This document shows, in pieces, positions 49,781 to 59,068 of a DNA stretch of 64,000 nt. Position 1 is the stretch's first letter; each line of letters begins with the position of its first letter. The stretch covers positions 1 to 64,000 of the forward strand of contig NZ_JARZAG010000037.1 of NCBI RefSeq assembly GCF_029892155.1, read 5' to 3'. A model generated the notes under the pieces. It saw only the letters and a list, made by a program, of their open reading frames with translations, did no database searches and had not been told where the DNA came from. Both the position numbers and the translations under genes were made by a program. Source of the DNA: Kitasatospora sp. GAS204B (GTDB taxonomy: Bacteria > Actinomycetota > Actinomycetes > Streptomycetales > Streptomycetaceae).

Positions 49781-51418
49781 TCAGCCCTGGTAGCCGGCCC
49801 ACATCTTGGAGAACTCGTACGGCGTCTGGGTGATGTTGGTGCACTTGTACAGGGCGCCCGTGCAGGCGTTGCCGTCCCGGGTGACCTCCCAGAAGGAGAG
49901 CTCGCCCAGGTGGTTCTGCTGGGCGAAGGTGAGCAGCTGCTGGGCGTCCGAGAGGCCGAACACCTCGTTGGTGTTGTCGTTCTGACCCAGCATCGGGGTG
50001 ACGCCGACCATCGCCCAGGTCTGCGCGCTGGTCAGGTTCGGCCAGACCTGGGCGATCTGTGCCCGGGTGGACTGCGCCGACTGGATCGCGTACTTGCCCA
50101 TCTGGCCGGACGGGTTGGGGGCCTCGCTGTCGCCGAAGTCCATCGCCATCACGTTGACCACGTCGACCTTCACCCCCGCGGCCGCTGCCGACTGCAGGAC
50201 GTAGACGCCGTCCGCGGTCAGGCCGCTGGGCAGCACCGGCAGGGTCAGGCTGACCAACAGGTCGCGACCCTTGGCCCGCTGGGCCGCCTGGACGGCGGCG
50301 ATCGCGGCCGAGCGGCGGTCGATCGAGGCGTGGTCGGAGACCGCGGCGCCCTCGATGTCGAAGTCGATCCGGTCCAGGCCGTAGGCGTCGACCACCTTCT
50401 GGTACTGGGCGGTGAGGCTCGGCACGTCGGTGCAGGACTGCGCCAGCTCGGTGCCGTTCGCGCCGCCGAAGGAGGGGCGGACGTCGCCGCCGGCGGCCCG
50501 GACCGCGTCGAAGTCGGCCTTGTCCCAGCCGGTGCCGGGGTCGTAGGCGTTGAACCAGCTGGCGGTGCAGGCGCTGGTGCCGTTCACGATGAAGCCGAGC
50601 GAGAACTGCTTGAGCCCGGTGGTGGCGGCGATCTGCGGCAGGTTGGGGGTCGGGTAGGCACCCAGGTCGACGAACGGGGCGGCCACCCCGGCGGAGGTGC
50701 CGCTGCCGGCCACCCCGGTCACCGCGGCGGACTTCGCGGACTCGTTGCCGAGCGCGTCGAAGGCGGTGACGGTGAAGGTGTGGCTGCTGCCCGCCAGCAG
50801 GCCGCTGACCGTGACCGAGGTGGCCGTGGTGGTCGAGGCGACCACCGAGGAACCTTCGTAGACGTTGTAGCCGGCCACGCCCGAGCTGTCGGTGGAGGCG
50901 TTCCAGGAGAGCGAGACGGCATCCGGACCGGTGCCGGCGACCGCCAGGCCGGTGGGGACGGTCGGCGGCGTGTTGTTGACCGGGACCCCGGCACACGGCA
51001 GGTTGTCGATCAGGCAGTTGGCCGGCAGCACCTGGCTGCTGCCGGTGGTGATGTCCATCCCGACCACCGGTGCGCTCGCTCCGGGGGCCAGCGCGGCGGC
51101 CCAGCTCGGCGAGGTGAGCGTGTAGTGCGTGCCGGTGCTGGTCGCGCTGCTGGTGAGGGTGCCGTTCCAGGAGCTGCTGACGCTCTCCCCGGCGGGCAGG
51201 TCGAAGGTGAGCGACCAGGAGTTGACGGTCGCCCTGGTGTCGTTGGTGATCGTGTAGTCGGCTTCGAGGCCGCCCTGCCAGCTCTGCGGCTCGGTGAGGG
51301 TGGCGACCAGGCCGGTGATACCACTGGCGGCCTGTGCGGTCGCCGGGAGCGAAAGGGGCAGGACGACACCGGTCAGCAGGGTGGTGGCGACCAGGGTGGG
51401 CAGGGTGACACGCCTCAT
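49781..51418 (-). CDS. Secreted GH18 chitinase with CBM2 and FN3 domains
   Basis: 545 residues. Signal peptide 1-31; CBM2-type cellulose/chitin-binding domain (about 32-140, two Cys near its end); FN3 (about 153-237); GH18 catalytic domain from ~245. The catalytic DxxDxDxE motif reads DRIDFDIE at 349-356, with E356 as the acid. The layout matches streptomycete ChiC/ChiD-like bacterial class chitinases. It degrades chitin outside the cell. gaggagg lies 6 nt before the ATG, and a DasR-like box lies ~80 bp upstream. Confidence 0.9.
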   Translation of the reverse strand: MRRVTLPTLVATTLLTGVVLPLSLPATAQAASGITGLVATLTEPQSWQGGLEADYTITNDTRATVNSWSLTFDLPAGESVSSSWNGTLTSSATSTGTHYTLTSPSWAAALAPGASAPVVGMDITTGSSQVLPANCLIDNLPCAGVPVNNTPPTVPTGLAVAGTGPDAVSLSWNASTDSSGVAGYNVYEGSSVVASTTTATSVTVSGLLAGSSHTFTVTAFDALGNESAKSAAVTGVAGSGTSAGVAAPFVDLGAYPTPNLPQIAATTGLKQFSLGFIVNGTSACTASWFNAYDPGTGWDKADFDAVRAAGGDVRPSFGGANGTELAQSCTDVPSLTAQYQKVVDAYGLDRIDFDIEGAAVSDHASIDRRSAAIAAVQAAQRAKGRDLLVSLTLPVLPSGLTADGVYVLQSAAAAGVKVDVVNVMAMDFGDSEAPNPSGQMGKYAIQSAQSTRAQIAQVWPNLTSAQTWAMVGVTPMLGQNDNTNEVFGLSDAQQLLTFAQQNHLGELSFWEVTRDGNACTGALYKCTNITQTPYEFSKMWAGYQG

Positions 51419-51496
51419 GGGCGGGCCTCCTCGGCGTGGGGCGGCGCACGGGCACGCCGCCAGGACAATGTGGGGGTGTGCCGCGGCATCCCCACA

Positions 51497-51510
51497 TTGG
51501 TAGAGACCAA
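51497..51510 (-). promoter_or_regulatory. DasR-type operator (dre-like) of the chitinase gene
   Basis: Read on the minus strand, ttggtctctaccaa differs at two central positions from the dre core TGGTCTAGACCA. It lies 79 bp upstream of the chitinase start. In streptomycetes DasR represses chitin genes until GlcNAc-derived phosphates appear. The match is from memory of the consensus. Confidence 0.65.
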
Positions 51511-51613
51511 TAGCTGCGTCAAGAGAGCTGTGGTGAACCGGTCATGATTTAAGGTCAGCTCAAGGTCGGACCCTGATCCCGCCCGCCGCCACACCCTCGC
51601 TGCGCCGCCGCCG

Positions 51614-52315
51614 TCACGCCACCGGAGTGAGCAGGGCGCGGCTGACCATCCCGACCGTGCCGTCGAGCGCGTCGACCAGCGCCTGGTAGGCGAGCGGCGC
51701 GTCGCGCAGAGCGCGCAGCGCCAGCACGGTGGCCCAGGCGGCCTCCCGGGCCCGGTCGATGCTCCAGACGCCGATCACGTGCAGCAGCGGTTCGGCGGCC
51801 TGGACCGGCCCGGGCTCCGGCAGCAGCTCGGTGCGGATCTGGGCCTCCACCTGGGCCAGCAGGTCGTTGATCCGCTGGTAGTCGGCCTCGAAGGAGACCG
51901 GGTCGCGGCCGAGCCGCCGAGCGGTGTCCAGCACGGCGAGCGGCAGATCGTGCTCGATGTGCGTGTTCATCCCCGAGAGCGCGGCCTGCAGCGGGTGGAT
52001 CCCGGGTCCTCGGCGCAGCTCGAAGAGCGGTCGCCAGCAGGCCTGCGGGGGACTGCCCACGGCGTCCGCGTCCACCGCGGCCAGGTACCGGCCGGCGAAC
52101 AGCGCGTCCAGCACGGCCAGCGCGGCGGGGTCGGCGAAGTAGCCGGCGTCGAGCTTGGCGGCGACCAGCTCGGTCACCGTCAGGTACATCCGGTGGAAGA
52201 CGCCGACGCCGTCGGCCGGCGGGAAGCCTGGCGTGAGATCGCGCATCCGGGCCAGCACCTGATCGACCGTCAGGGGCGTCGTATCAGTCGACGTATCGGT
52301 CATCGTCTCGGTCAT
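51614..52315 (-). CDS. DUF5995-like hypothetical protein
   Basis: 233 residues, mostly helical, no signal peptide or membrane segment. Conserved-looking blocks are GDGVGVFHRMYLTVTELV-like (ADGVGVFHRMYLTVTE), GMNTHIEHDLPLAV and DRAREAAW. These fit my memory of the DUF5995 family, whose function is unknown. The ATG follows ggaggtga. Monocistronic. Confidence 0.65.
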   Translation of the reverse strand: MTETMTDTSTDTTPLTVDQVLARMRDLTPGFPPADGVGVFHRMYLTVTELVAAKLDAGYFADPAALAVLDALFAGRYLAAVDADAVGSPPQACWRPLFELRRGPGIHPLQAALSGMNTHIEHDLPLAVLDTARRLGRDPVSFEADYQRINDLLAQVEAQIRTELLPEPGPVQAAEPLLHVIGVWSIDRAREAAWATVLALRALRDAPLAYQALVDALDGTVGMVSRALLTPVA

Positions 52316-52503
52316 GACCTCACCTCCATCGCCGAGGGGAGGTCCAGCCTGTCAAATCGGGCAGCTGTGCGAAATCGACCGAGCGGGTGATCGATCCACA
52401 GGGCTGACGGACCATCAGATCGTCCTGGAGCGGTTGACGGTGCGTGGGCCGTTCACCGCAGCAGCGGTTGCGGGGGCTGGGCCGTGTGCACAGACAATGG
52501 CCC

Positions 52504-53508
52504 GTGAGCGCTGAGACACCGTCAGACCGGCCCGACCGACCGAGCGAGCGGGCCGCCCCCAGCGGGTCGAGCGGGGAGGGCGGGGCGAGCGGGGCGGGTG
52601 AGGCCGCTGGGTCGGCCAGCACGCCACCCCCGCCGGTGCCGCCGCGCACCGTGGTCGGTGCCGCGGGCCAGGGGCCGAGGCCACCGTGGTGGCACCGGCG
52701 CCGCTCGCTGGCGGCGGCCGCCGTTCTGGTGGCCGTCGTGGCCGGGCTCGCGGTGATCCTGGTGGAGCGGCAGCCCGAGTCGAGCGGAGCCACCGGGTCC
52801 GCCGCGCCGGAGGTGACCCTTCAGGCGGCGGGCGACCCGGGTCGGGACCCGTACACGCCCTCCGTCGTCGTCCCGCCGTCCGGCAGCCCGAGCGCTTCAC
52901 CCGCCCCGAGCGCTTCACCCGTCGCCGTCAGCGCCTCGGCCGGTCCGGGCGGTGTACGAACCGTGAACGGCGGGTCGGCCGGGCTCTACGGCGGCACCGA
53001 GCAGGCCGCCGGCTGTGATGTCGCCGAGCTCTCCGACTTCCTGACCAGCCACACGGACAGGGGGCACGCCTGGGCCGCCGCCGAGGGCATCGACATCGGC
53101 GGGATCCCCGAGTACCTGTCCACGCTCACCCCGGTCGTGCTGCGGGTCGACACCCGGGTGACCAACCACGGCTTCGTCGACGGCGCCGGGACCGGCTTCC
53201 AGTCCGTCCTGCAGGCCGGCAGCGCGGTGCTGGTGGACGACCGCGGCGTCCCCCGGGCCCGGTGCGCCTGCGGCAACCCGTTGCTGGCGCCGACCACGGA
53301 CACGGCGGCGCCGCAGTACGCCGGTGGCCCCTGGCCCGCCTTCGACGCCGGCGCGGTGGCGGTCGTCCAGCCCGCCCCGGCGCCGGTCGGCTCGCTGGTG
53401 CTGGTCGACCAGAACACCGGCCAACTGTTCACCCGCCCGGTCGGCGGCACCGGCACCGGCGACCGGCCGACCACTGCGCCGACCGCACCGGCCCGCTCGT
53501 CACCCTGA
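52504..53508 (+). CDS. Membrane-anchored protein with DUF6777-like extracellular domain
   Basis: 334 residues from a GTG. A Ser/Gly/Pro-rich cytoplasmic N-terminus (~75 residues) precedes a membrane segment (LAAAAVLVAVVAGLAVILV, about 70-88) and a Ser/Pro linker. The extracellular domain begins RTVNGGSAGLYGGT and has paired Cys (GCDV, RCACGNPL). Streptomycetes carry several such proteins, some next to or fused to kinases; function unknown. Convergent with the next gene. Confidence 0.7.
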   Translation: MSAETPSDRPDRPSERAAPSGSSGEGGASGAGEAAGSASTPPPPVPPRTVVGAAGQGPRPPWWHRRRSLAAAAVLVAVVAGLAVILVERQPESSGATGSAAPEVTLQAAGDPGRDPYTPSVVVPPSGSPSASPAPSASPVAVSASAGPGGVRTVNGGSAGLYGGTEQAAGCDVAELSDFLTSHTDRGHAWAAAEGIDIGGIPEYLSTLTPVVLRVDTRVTNHGFVDGAGTGFQSVLQAGSAVLVDDRGVPRARCACGNPLLAPTTDTAAPQYAGGPWPAFDAGAVAVVQPAPAPVGSLVLVDQNTGQLFTRPVGGTGTGDRPTTAPTAPARSSP

Positions 53509-53513
53509 GCGCC

Positions 53514-54089
53514 TCAGTAGTGCCAGTGGTGGCCGCCGCTCTCGGTGATGCAGGTGATGCTGGTGCCGTGGCTGTCCACGGTGGACTCCCCGAGGTCGGC
53601 GGTGGGGCAGAACTCGCCGGCCCGGTAGAAGTTGCCGCTCGGCGAGAGGATCACCCCGGCGGTGGCGGGGCCGGCTGGGGCCGCAGGGGTGGTGGGGTCG
53701 GCCGGCTGCGGCTCGGTCGTCGCGGGCTGCGTCGCGGGCGGGGTGGGCTTGGGCGCCGGCGGGGTCGGGGTCGGGGTCGGCCGGACCGTGCTGGGCCGCT
53801 CCGTGGGGGAGGGCGACGGGGCAGGTGTGGGAGGGGCGGGCGTGGGCGTCGGCGTGACCACCGGGGCGAGCGAGGACGCCGTCGCCGTCGCGGGCTTCGC
53901 GGTCGCCGGCTTCGCGGTGGCCGTCGTCTTGGTCGGTCCGACCGCGGCCGCGACGGCGACGAGCAGCACCAGCAGCCCGACCGGTATGCCGCATCCGATG
54001 CCGGCTATCTTGAGGCCCTTGCGCGGCCGACGCGGCGCCGGCTGCTGCGGCCGGCCCCAACCGGGCTGTGCGGGAGAAGTGTTGGGCAT
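53514..54089 (-). CDS. Membrane-anchored Pro/Thr-rich surface protein
   Basis: 191 residues. A basic N-terminus (RRPRKGLK), a membrane segment (about 27-50), then ~85 residues of Pro/Thr/Ala-rich linker with KPAT repeats. A compact C-terminal domain of ~45 residues has two Cys (NFYRAGEFCPTADLG, TSITC). The last domain recurs in streptomycete surface proteins; its role is unknown. Confidence 0.7.
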   Translation of the reverse strand: MPNTSPAQPGWGRPQQPAPRRPRKGLKIAGIGCGIPVGLLVLLVAVAAAVGPTKTTATAKPATAKPATATASSLAPVVTPTPTPAPPTPAPSPSPTERPSTVRPTPTPTPPAPKPTPPATQPATTEPQPADPTTPAAPAGPATAGVILSPSGNFYRAGEFCPTADLGESTVDSHGTSITCITESGGHHWHY

Positions 54090-54354
54090 GATGATCCTCT
54101 GCCTGACGCGCGAACAAGTGGTGGCGGCACAGCCTGTCAGCTCGTCCTGACCTACCGTCAGGTTGTGATCATGCTGTTATCGGAAGAGTCGAGAAGGCTG
54201 CTGATGGCGTGCTCGCCGGTCTGACGGCCGGGTCCGAACGTCCACGTCGCCGACATTCCCGGGCGCCGAGTGAAACAGAGCACAGCACCACCCCCTCCCG
54301 CCGCGCTCGCGGGCCGTGGCAGAATGACGGCAATGCAGTAAGCAGTGACGTTCA

Positions 54355-54480
54355 GCGCACTCCGGGGTCGGTGAAAATCCGAACCGGCGGTTACAGTCCG
54401 CGACCCGTCCGCAGCCAGCGGCCGGTTGACCAGGTGAAACTCCTGGACCGACGGTTAAAGTCCGGATGGGAGGCGTGCGC
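54355..54480 (+). ncRNA. FMN riboswitch (RFN element)
   Basis: Conserved RFN blocks follow in order: ggtgaaaatcc, cggcggttacagtccgcga, the ggccggttgac/ccaggtgaaactcctgg helices, and ccgacggttaaagtccggat then gggag. It lies ~200 bp before ribE. FMN binding lowers expression of the riboflavin operon, in streptomycetes by transcription termination or by masking translation. Confidence 0.93.
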
Positions 54481-54682
54481 GACGGATCAGGTGTGGTGCC
54501 GCGGTTCCCCTCCCGGGGGTACCGCGTTCGGCAGGTGGTGTTCGACGTTCGGCGTACGGTCCTCGTTCTCGGCGAGGCGGTGCGCGCTCGGTCGGCCCTC
54601 CCGCCCGTACACCCGACCCGTGTGGTCTTCCCATGATTCTTGCCGCCCCGGAGTCCGCGCCTCTAGCGCGAGGAGAACCCGG

Positions 54683-55378
54683 GTGTTCACCGGCATCATC
54701 GAAGAGCTCGGCGAGGTCGTCTCCATCGAGGAGTTCGGCGACTCCTCGCGGATCCGCCTGCGCGGCCCCCTGGTCTGTGCCGACGCCCGGCACGGCGACT
54801 CCATCGCGGTCAACGGCGTCTGCCTGACCGTGGTCGACACCCCTGAGGAACTGGCCGCCGACACCGGCGAGTTCAGCGCCGACGTGATGGCCGAGACGCT
54901 CGACCGGTCCAGCCTCGGCGCACTTGGCCCCGGCTCGCGGGTCAACCTGGAGCGCGCGATGGCGCTCGGTGCCCGGCTCGGCGGCCACCTGGTGCAGGGG
55001 CATGTCGACGCCACCGGCACCCTGCTCGGCCGGGCTCCCGGCGAACTGGACGAGGACGGGCTGCCGCGCTGGGAGGTGCTGCGTTTCTCGCTGCCGCAGA
55101 GCATCTCGCGCTACCTGGTCGACAAGGGCTCGATCACCGTGGACGGCATCAGCCTCACCGTGGTCGAGGCCGCCGCCGACACCTTCACGGTCAGCCTGAT
55201 CCCGGCCACCCTCGCGCTCACCACGCTGGGCGGCAAGGCGGTCGGCGAGCCGGTCAACCTGGAGGTGGACGTGCTGGCCAAGTACGTCGAACGGCTGCTC
55301 GGCGCGGGCACCGTCCCGAGCGCCTCGGCCGTCTCCATCCTCGGCACCGCCCCGGCCGGCTCGAAGGACGCCTCGTGA
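54683..55378 (+). CDS. ribE: Riboflavin synthase alpha subunit
   Basis: 231 residues from a GTG with gaggaga 8 nt upstream. It has two lumazine-binding repeats: FTGIIEELGEV...NGVCLTVVD at the N-terminus and GHVDATGTL...VDGISLTVVE in the second half. It catalyses dismutation of two 6,7-dimethyl-8-ribityllumazine molecules into riboflavin. First gene of the rib operon behind the FMN riboswitch. Its stop overlaps the start of the transporter gene. Confidence 0.93.
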   Translation: MFTGIIEELGEVVSIEEFGDSSRIRLRGPLVCADARHGDSIAVNGVCLTVVDTPEELAADTGEFSADVMAETLDRSSLGALGPGSRVNLERAMALGARLGGHLVQGHVDATGTLLGRAPGELDEDGLPRWEVLRFSLPQSISRYLVDKGSITVDGISLTVVEAAADTFTVSLIPATLALTTLGGKAVGEPVNLEVDVLAKYVERLLGAGTVPSASAVSILGTAPAGSKDAS

Positions 55379-56022
55379 ACTGGCTCAACAGTGTCGCCTT
55401 CTCGATATTCGGCGAGCACGTGAAGTGGACCGACATGATCGGCAACCTGCTGGGCCTGGGCGCGCTGGCGCTCGGCTGGCGGCGCTCGATCTGGAGCTGG
55501 CCGGCCCAACTCCTCTCCGGGGTCGTGCTGTTCGGCGCCTTCGCGTCGGGTCACCTGTCCGGTCTCGCGGGCAAGCAGGTGATCGTGATCGTCACCGCGA
55601 TCTGGGGCTGGTTCCAGTGGCAGCGCGGCCGCCGGGACACCGGTGAGGTCCAGGTGCGGTTCGCCGGCTGGACCGAGCGCGCGGTGCTGGTCGGCGCCAC
55701 GGCGCTGGCCACGGTGGGCCTGGCGCTGCTCTTCACCCACTACTCCTGGATGTCCTGGAGTCCGTGGTCGGACGCCTACATCTTCACCGGCACCCTGGCG
55801 GCGATGGTCGCCCAGGCGCGCGGCTGGGTGGAGTTCTGGATCGCCTGGATCGCCGTCGACGTGGTCGGCGTCCCGCTCGCGTTCAACAACGGCTACGCGT
55901 TCTCCGGTCTGACCTACAGCATCTACTTCGTGCTGGTGCTGTTCGGCCTGCGCGCCTGGTGGCTGCGCGGCCGCACCCCTCGGACCACCGCCACCTCGAC
56001 CCTGCAGGGAGCAACGGCATGA
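55375..56022 (+). CDS. ribM: PnuC-family riboflavin transporter (RibM)
   Basis: 215 residues with about seven membrane segments and PnuC-like motifs (WSWPAQLLSGVV, WGWFQWQRG, FNNGYAFSGLTYSIYF). PnuC relatives embedded in FMN-riboswitch operons of actinobacteria (RibM/PnuX) import riboflavin. The position between ribE and ribBA, with overlaps on both sides (GTGA, ATGA), supports riboflavin rather than nicotinamide riboside as cargo. Confidence 0.88.
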   Translation: MNWLNSVAFSIFGEHVKWTDMIGNLLGLGALALGWRRSIWSWPAQLLSGVVLFGAFASGHLSGLAGKQVIVIVTAIWGWFQWQRGRRDTGEVQVRFAGWTERAVLVGATALATVGLALLFTHYSWMSWSPWSDAYIFTGTLAAMVAQARGWVEFWIAWIAVDVVGVPLAFNNGYAFSGLTYSIYFVLVLFGLRAWWLRGRTPRTTATSTLQGATA

Positions 56023-57269
56023 GCAGCACCGCTATCGACCTCACCCTCGACCCGGTCGAGCGCGCCATCGCCGACATCGCCGCCGGCCGCGCCGTGATCG
56101 TGGTGGACGACGAGAACCGCGAGAACGAGGGCGACCTGATCTTCGCGGCCACCGCCGCCACGCCCGAACTGCTCGCCTTCACCATCCGCTACAGCTCCGG
56201 CGTGATCTGCGTGCCGGTCACCCAGGCGGACGCCGACCGGTTGAACCTGCCGCCGATGACCCAGGTGAACGAGGACCGCAAGGGCACTGCCTACACCGTC
56301 TCGGTGGACGCCCGCGAGGTGGAGTCGACCGGCATCTCCGCCGTCGACCGCGCCCTGACGGTCCGTCTGCTGGGTGAAACGACCAGCACCGCAGCCGACT
56401 TCACCCGTCCGGGGCATGTCTTCCCGCTGCGCGCGGTGGACGGCGGGGTACTGGTCCGCCCGGGCCACACCGAAGCCGGCGTGGACCTGGCCCGGCTCGC
56501 GGGGCTGCCGCCGGCCGCCGCGATCTGCGAGGTGGTCAACGACGACGGCACCATGGCCCGGCTGCCCGAACTGGTCGCCTTCGCCCGCGAGCACGGCCTG
56601 GCGATCATCTCGATCGAGGACCTGATCGCCTACCGCCGCCGCACCGAGCTGCACGCGGAGCGCGTCGCGGTCACCAAACTCCCCACCGTGCACGGCGAGT
56701 TCACGGCGGTCGGCTACCGCGGCACGATCGACGGCACCGAGCACATCGCGCTGGTCGCCGGTGGCCTGGATGCCGCCGGGCGGCTGCCGGACGGCGAGGA
56801 CGTGCTGGTCCGGGTCCACTCCGAGTGCCTGACCGGCGACGTCCTCGGCTCGCTGCGCTGCGACTGCGGCCCGCAACTCCAGGCCTCGCTGGCCCGGGTG
56901 GCCGAGGCCGGCCACGGCGTCGTGCTCTACCTGCGCGGTCACGAGGGGCGCGGCATCGGCCTGGGCCACAAGCTGCGCGCCTACCAGCTGCAGGAGCAGG
57001 GCCGCGACACGGTGGACGCCAACCTGGAGCTGGGCCTGCCCGCCGACGCCCGGGAGTACAGCGTCGCCGCCCAGATGCTCACCGATCTCGGGGTGCGCTC
57101 GCTGAGCCTGCTGACCAACAACCCCGAGAAGCTGGCCGCGCTCAGCGAGCACGGTCTCAAGATCAAGGGCCGGGAGCCGATCCCGGTGCAGGCCGGCGAG
57201 CACAACCTGGCCTACCTGCTGACCAAGCGCGACCGGATGGGCCACGACCTGCCGTGGCTCGTCGGCTGA
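56019..57269 (+). CDS. ribBA: Bifunctional DHBP synthase / GTP cyclohydrolase II
   Basis: 416 residues. The N-terminal 3,4-dihydroxy-2-butanone-4-phosphate synthase domain (DDENRENEGD, RPGHVFPLRA, about 1-205) is fused to GTP cyclohydrolase II (VHSECLTGDVLGSLRCDCG with three zinc Cys, then RGHEGRGIGL and LTNNPEK). It provides both entry substrates of riboflavin synthesis. The ATG overlaps the ribM stop. Confidence 0.94.
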   Translation: MSSTAIDLTLDPVERAIADIAAGRAVIVVDDENRENEGDLIFAATAATPELLAFTIRYSSGVICVPVTQADADRLNLPPMTQVNEDRKGTAYTVSVDAREVESTGISAVDRALTVRLLGETTSTAADFTRPGHVFPLRAVDGGVLVRPGHTEAGVDLARLAGLPPAAAICEVVNDDGTMARLPELVAFAREHGLAIISIEDLIAYRRRTELHAERVAVTKLPTVHGEFTAVGYRGTIDGTEHIALVAGGLDAAGRLPDGEDVLVRVHSECLTGDVLGSLRCDCGPQLQASLARVAEAGHGVVLYLRGHEGRGIGLGHKLRAYQLQEQGRDTVDANLELGLPADAREYSVAAQMLTDLGVRSLSLLTNNPEKLAALSEHGLKIKGREPIPVQAGEHNLAYLLTKRDRMGHDLPWLVG

Positions 57270-57317
57270 CCCCACCAAGCCCCTACCCGACGTGAACTGC
57301 ACGAGAGGAAACCGAAC

Positions 57318-57791
57318 GTGAGCGGCCACGGAGCACCCGAGCTGACCGTCGAGAACGCCCAGGACCTGAAGGTCGCGGTGATCGCCGCCCAGTGGCACAC
57401 CCAGGTGATGGACGGGCTGCTGGCCGGCGCCCAGCGCGCCCTGAAGGAGCTCGGCATCGCCGAGCCCACCGTCATCCGGGTGCCCGGCACCTTCGAACTG
57501 CCGGTCGCCGCCAAGCGTCTGGCCGAGCGCGGCTACGACGCGGTGGTCGCCCTCGGCGTGGTGATCCGCGGTGGCACCCCGCACTTCGACTACGTCTGCG
57601 AAGCGGCCACCCTCGGACTGACCCAGGTCAGCGTGGACACCGGCGTGCCGGTCGGGTTCGGCGTGCTGACCTGCGACAACGAGGAGCAGGCGATCGACCG
57701 GGCGGGCCTGCCCGGCTCGGCCGAGGACAAGGGCCACGAGGCGGTCACCGCGGCGGTGGCCACCGCCGCCACGCTGCGCGCGCTGGGCTGA
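57318..57791 (+). CDS. ribH: 6,7-dimethyl-8-ribityllumazine synthase
   Basis: 157 residues, normal length. Typical motifs are AQWHTQVMDGLL, VPGTFELPVAAKRL, ALGVVIRGGTPHFDYV (catalytic His nearby), PVGFGVLTCD and GHEAV. It condenses DHBP with the pyrimidine to lumazine, the step before RibE. GTG start with gagaggaaa upstream; 48 bp after ribBA. Confidence 0.93.
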   Translation: MSGHGAPELTVENAQDLKVAVIAAQWHTQVMDGLLAGAQRALKELGIAEPTVIRVPGTFELPVAAKRLAERGYDAVVALGVVIRGGTPHFDYVCEAATLGLTQVSVDTGVPVGFGVLTCDNEEQAIDRAGLPGSAEDKGHEAVTAAVATAATLRALG

Positions 57792-57883
57792 GCGGCGCTG
57801 CTCGGGGGAGCGTCCCAGAACGGTGTCCACCGTCCGGGACGCTTCCCACCGGCCGCGCGATACCACGTATGGTGAGTCCCATC

Positions 57884-58156
57884 ATGGCTTCCAAGACATT
57901 CGAGGAGCTCTTCGCCGAGCTCCAGCAGAAGGCCGCCACCGGCGACCCCGCGTCCTCCCGCACCGCCCAGCTCGTCGAGCAGGGCGTCCATGCCATCGGC
58001 AAGAAGGTGGTCGAGGAAGCCGCCGAGGTCTGGATGGCCGCGGAGTTCCAGACCAAGGAGCAGACCGCCGAGGAGATCTCGCAGCTGCTGTACCACCTTC
58101 AGGTGATGATGGTCGCCCGCGGCCTGACGCTCGACGACGTCTACGCCTACCTCTGA
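57884..58156 (+). CDS. hisE: Phosphoribosyl-ATP pyrophosphatase
   Basis: 90 residues, MazG-like all-alpha fold. KTFEELFAELQ, GKKVVEEAAEVWMAA (metal-binding Glu residues) and the LLYHLQVMMVARGL helix are typical of HisE. It performs the second step of histidine synthesis. An alternative ATG at 57869 would add five residues. It lies directly before hisG; a 92-bp gap separates it from ribH. Confidence 0.93.
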   Translation: MASKTFEELFAELQQKAATGDPASSRTAQLVEQGVHAIGKKVVEEAAEVWMAAEFQTKEQTAEEISQLLYHLQVMMVARGLTLDDVYAYL

Positions 58157-58213
58157 CCCACCCGCACGTACCTCCTGTCACCGCACCGCTCCCACGCGAA
58201 GGATCTTCCCCTC

Positions 58214-59068
58214 ATGCTGCGCATCGCCCTCCCCAACAAGGGTTCGCTCTCGGGTCCCGCGGCGGAGATGCTCCATGAGGCCGGGTACCGCCAGCGCAAG
58301 GACCCCAAGGAACTGGTCCTGGTCGACCCCGAGAACCAGGTGGAGTTCTTCTTCCTGCGCCCGCGCGACATCGCGGTCTACGTCGGTTCGGGGCGCCTCG
58401 ACATCGGCATCACCGGCCGTGACCTGCTGCTGGACTCCGCTGCCGGCGCCGAGGAGGTCCTCGCGCTCGGCTTCGGCGGCTCGACCTTCCGGTTCGCCGG
58501 TCCGGCCGGTCCGGCCGAATCGCCCAAGGACGTGCTGGGTCTGCAGGGCCTGCGGATCGCCACCTCCTACACCGGTCTGGTCGAGCAGCACCTGGCCGAG
58601 CACGGCGTCACCGCGACCGTGACCAAGCTGGACGGCGCGGTGGAGACCGCGGTGCAGCTGGGTGTGGCCGACGTGATCGCCGACGTGGTGGAGACCGGCA
58701 CCAGCCTGCGCAACGCCGGTCTGGAGGTCTTCGGCGAGCCGATCCTGGTCTCGGACGCCGTGGTGATCCGGCCCAAGGGCGCCGGCGATGACGCGGGGGT
58801 CGAGCAGTTCATGCGTCGGCTGCAGGGCGTCCTGGTGGCCCGCCGCTACGTGCTGATGGACTACGACATCCGGGCCGAGAAGGTCAACGAGGCGGTCGCG
58901 CTGACCCCCGGTCTGGAGTCGCCGACCGTCTCGCCGCTGCACACCGAAGGCTGGGTGGCGGTCCGCTCGATGGTGCTCCGCAAGGAGGCCCAGCGGATCA
59001 TGGACGACCTGTGGAGCATCGGCGCCCGTGGCGTCCTGGTGACCAACATCCACGCCTGCCGCCTCTGA
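58214..59068 (+). CDS. hisG: ATP phosphoribosyltransferase, long form
   Basis: 284 residues, the long HisG form with a C-terminal regulatory ACT-like domain. Motifs: RIALPNKGSLSGPAAEML at the N-terminus, DIGITGRDLL, and the phosphoribosyl loop near EVFGEPILVSDAV. It catalyses the committed, histidine-inhibited step. It is coupled to the next gene by a TGATG junction. Confidence 0.94.
   Translation: MLRIALPNKGSLSGPAAEMLHEAGYRQRKDPKELVLVDPENQVEFFFLRPRDIAVYVGSGRLDIGITGRDLLLDSAAGAEEVLALGFGGSTFRFAGPAGPAESPKDVLGLQGLRIATSYTGLVEQHLAEHGVTATVTKLDGAVETAVQLGVADVIADVVETGTSLRNAGLEVFGEPILVSDAVVIRPKGAGDDAGVEQFMRRLQGVLVARRYVLMDYDIRAEKVNEAVALTPGLESPTVSPLHTEGWVAVRSMVLRKEAQRIMDDLWSIGARGVLVTNIHACRL

Noticed and set aside
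55923..57866. A 647-codon frame antisense to ribBA-ribH
   Set aside because: Shadow of conserved riboflavin genes; no recognisable domain.
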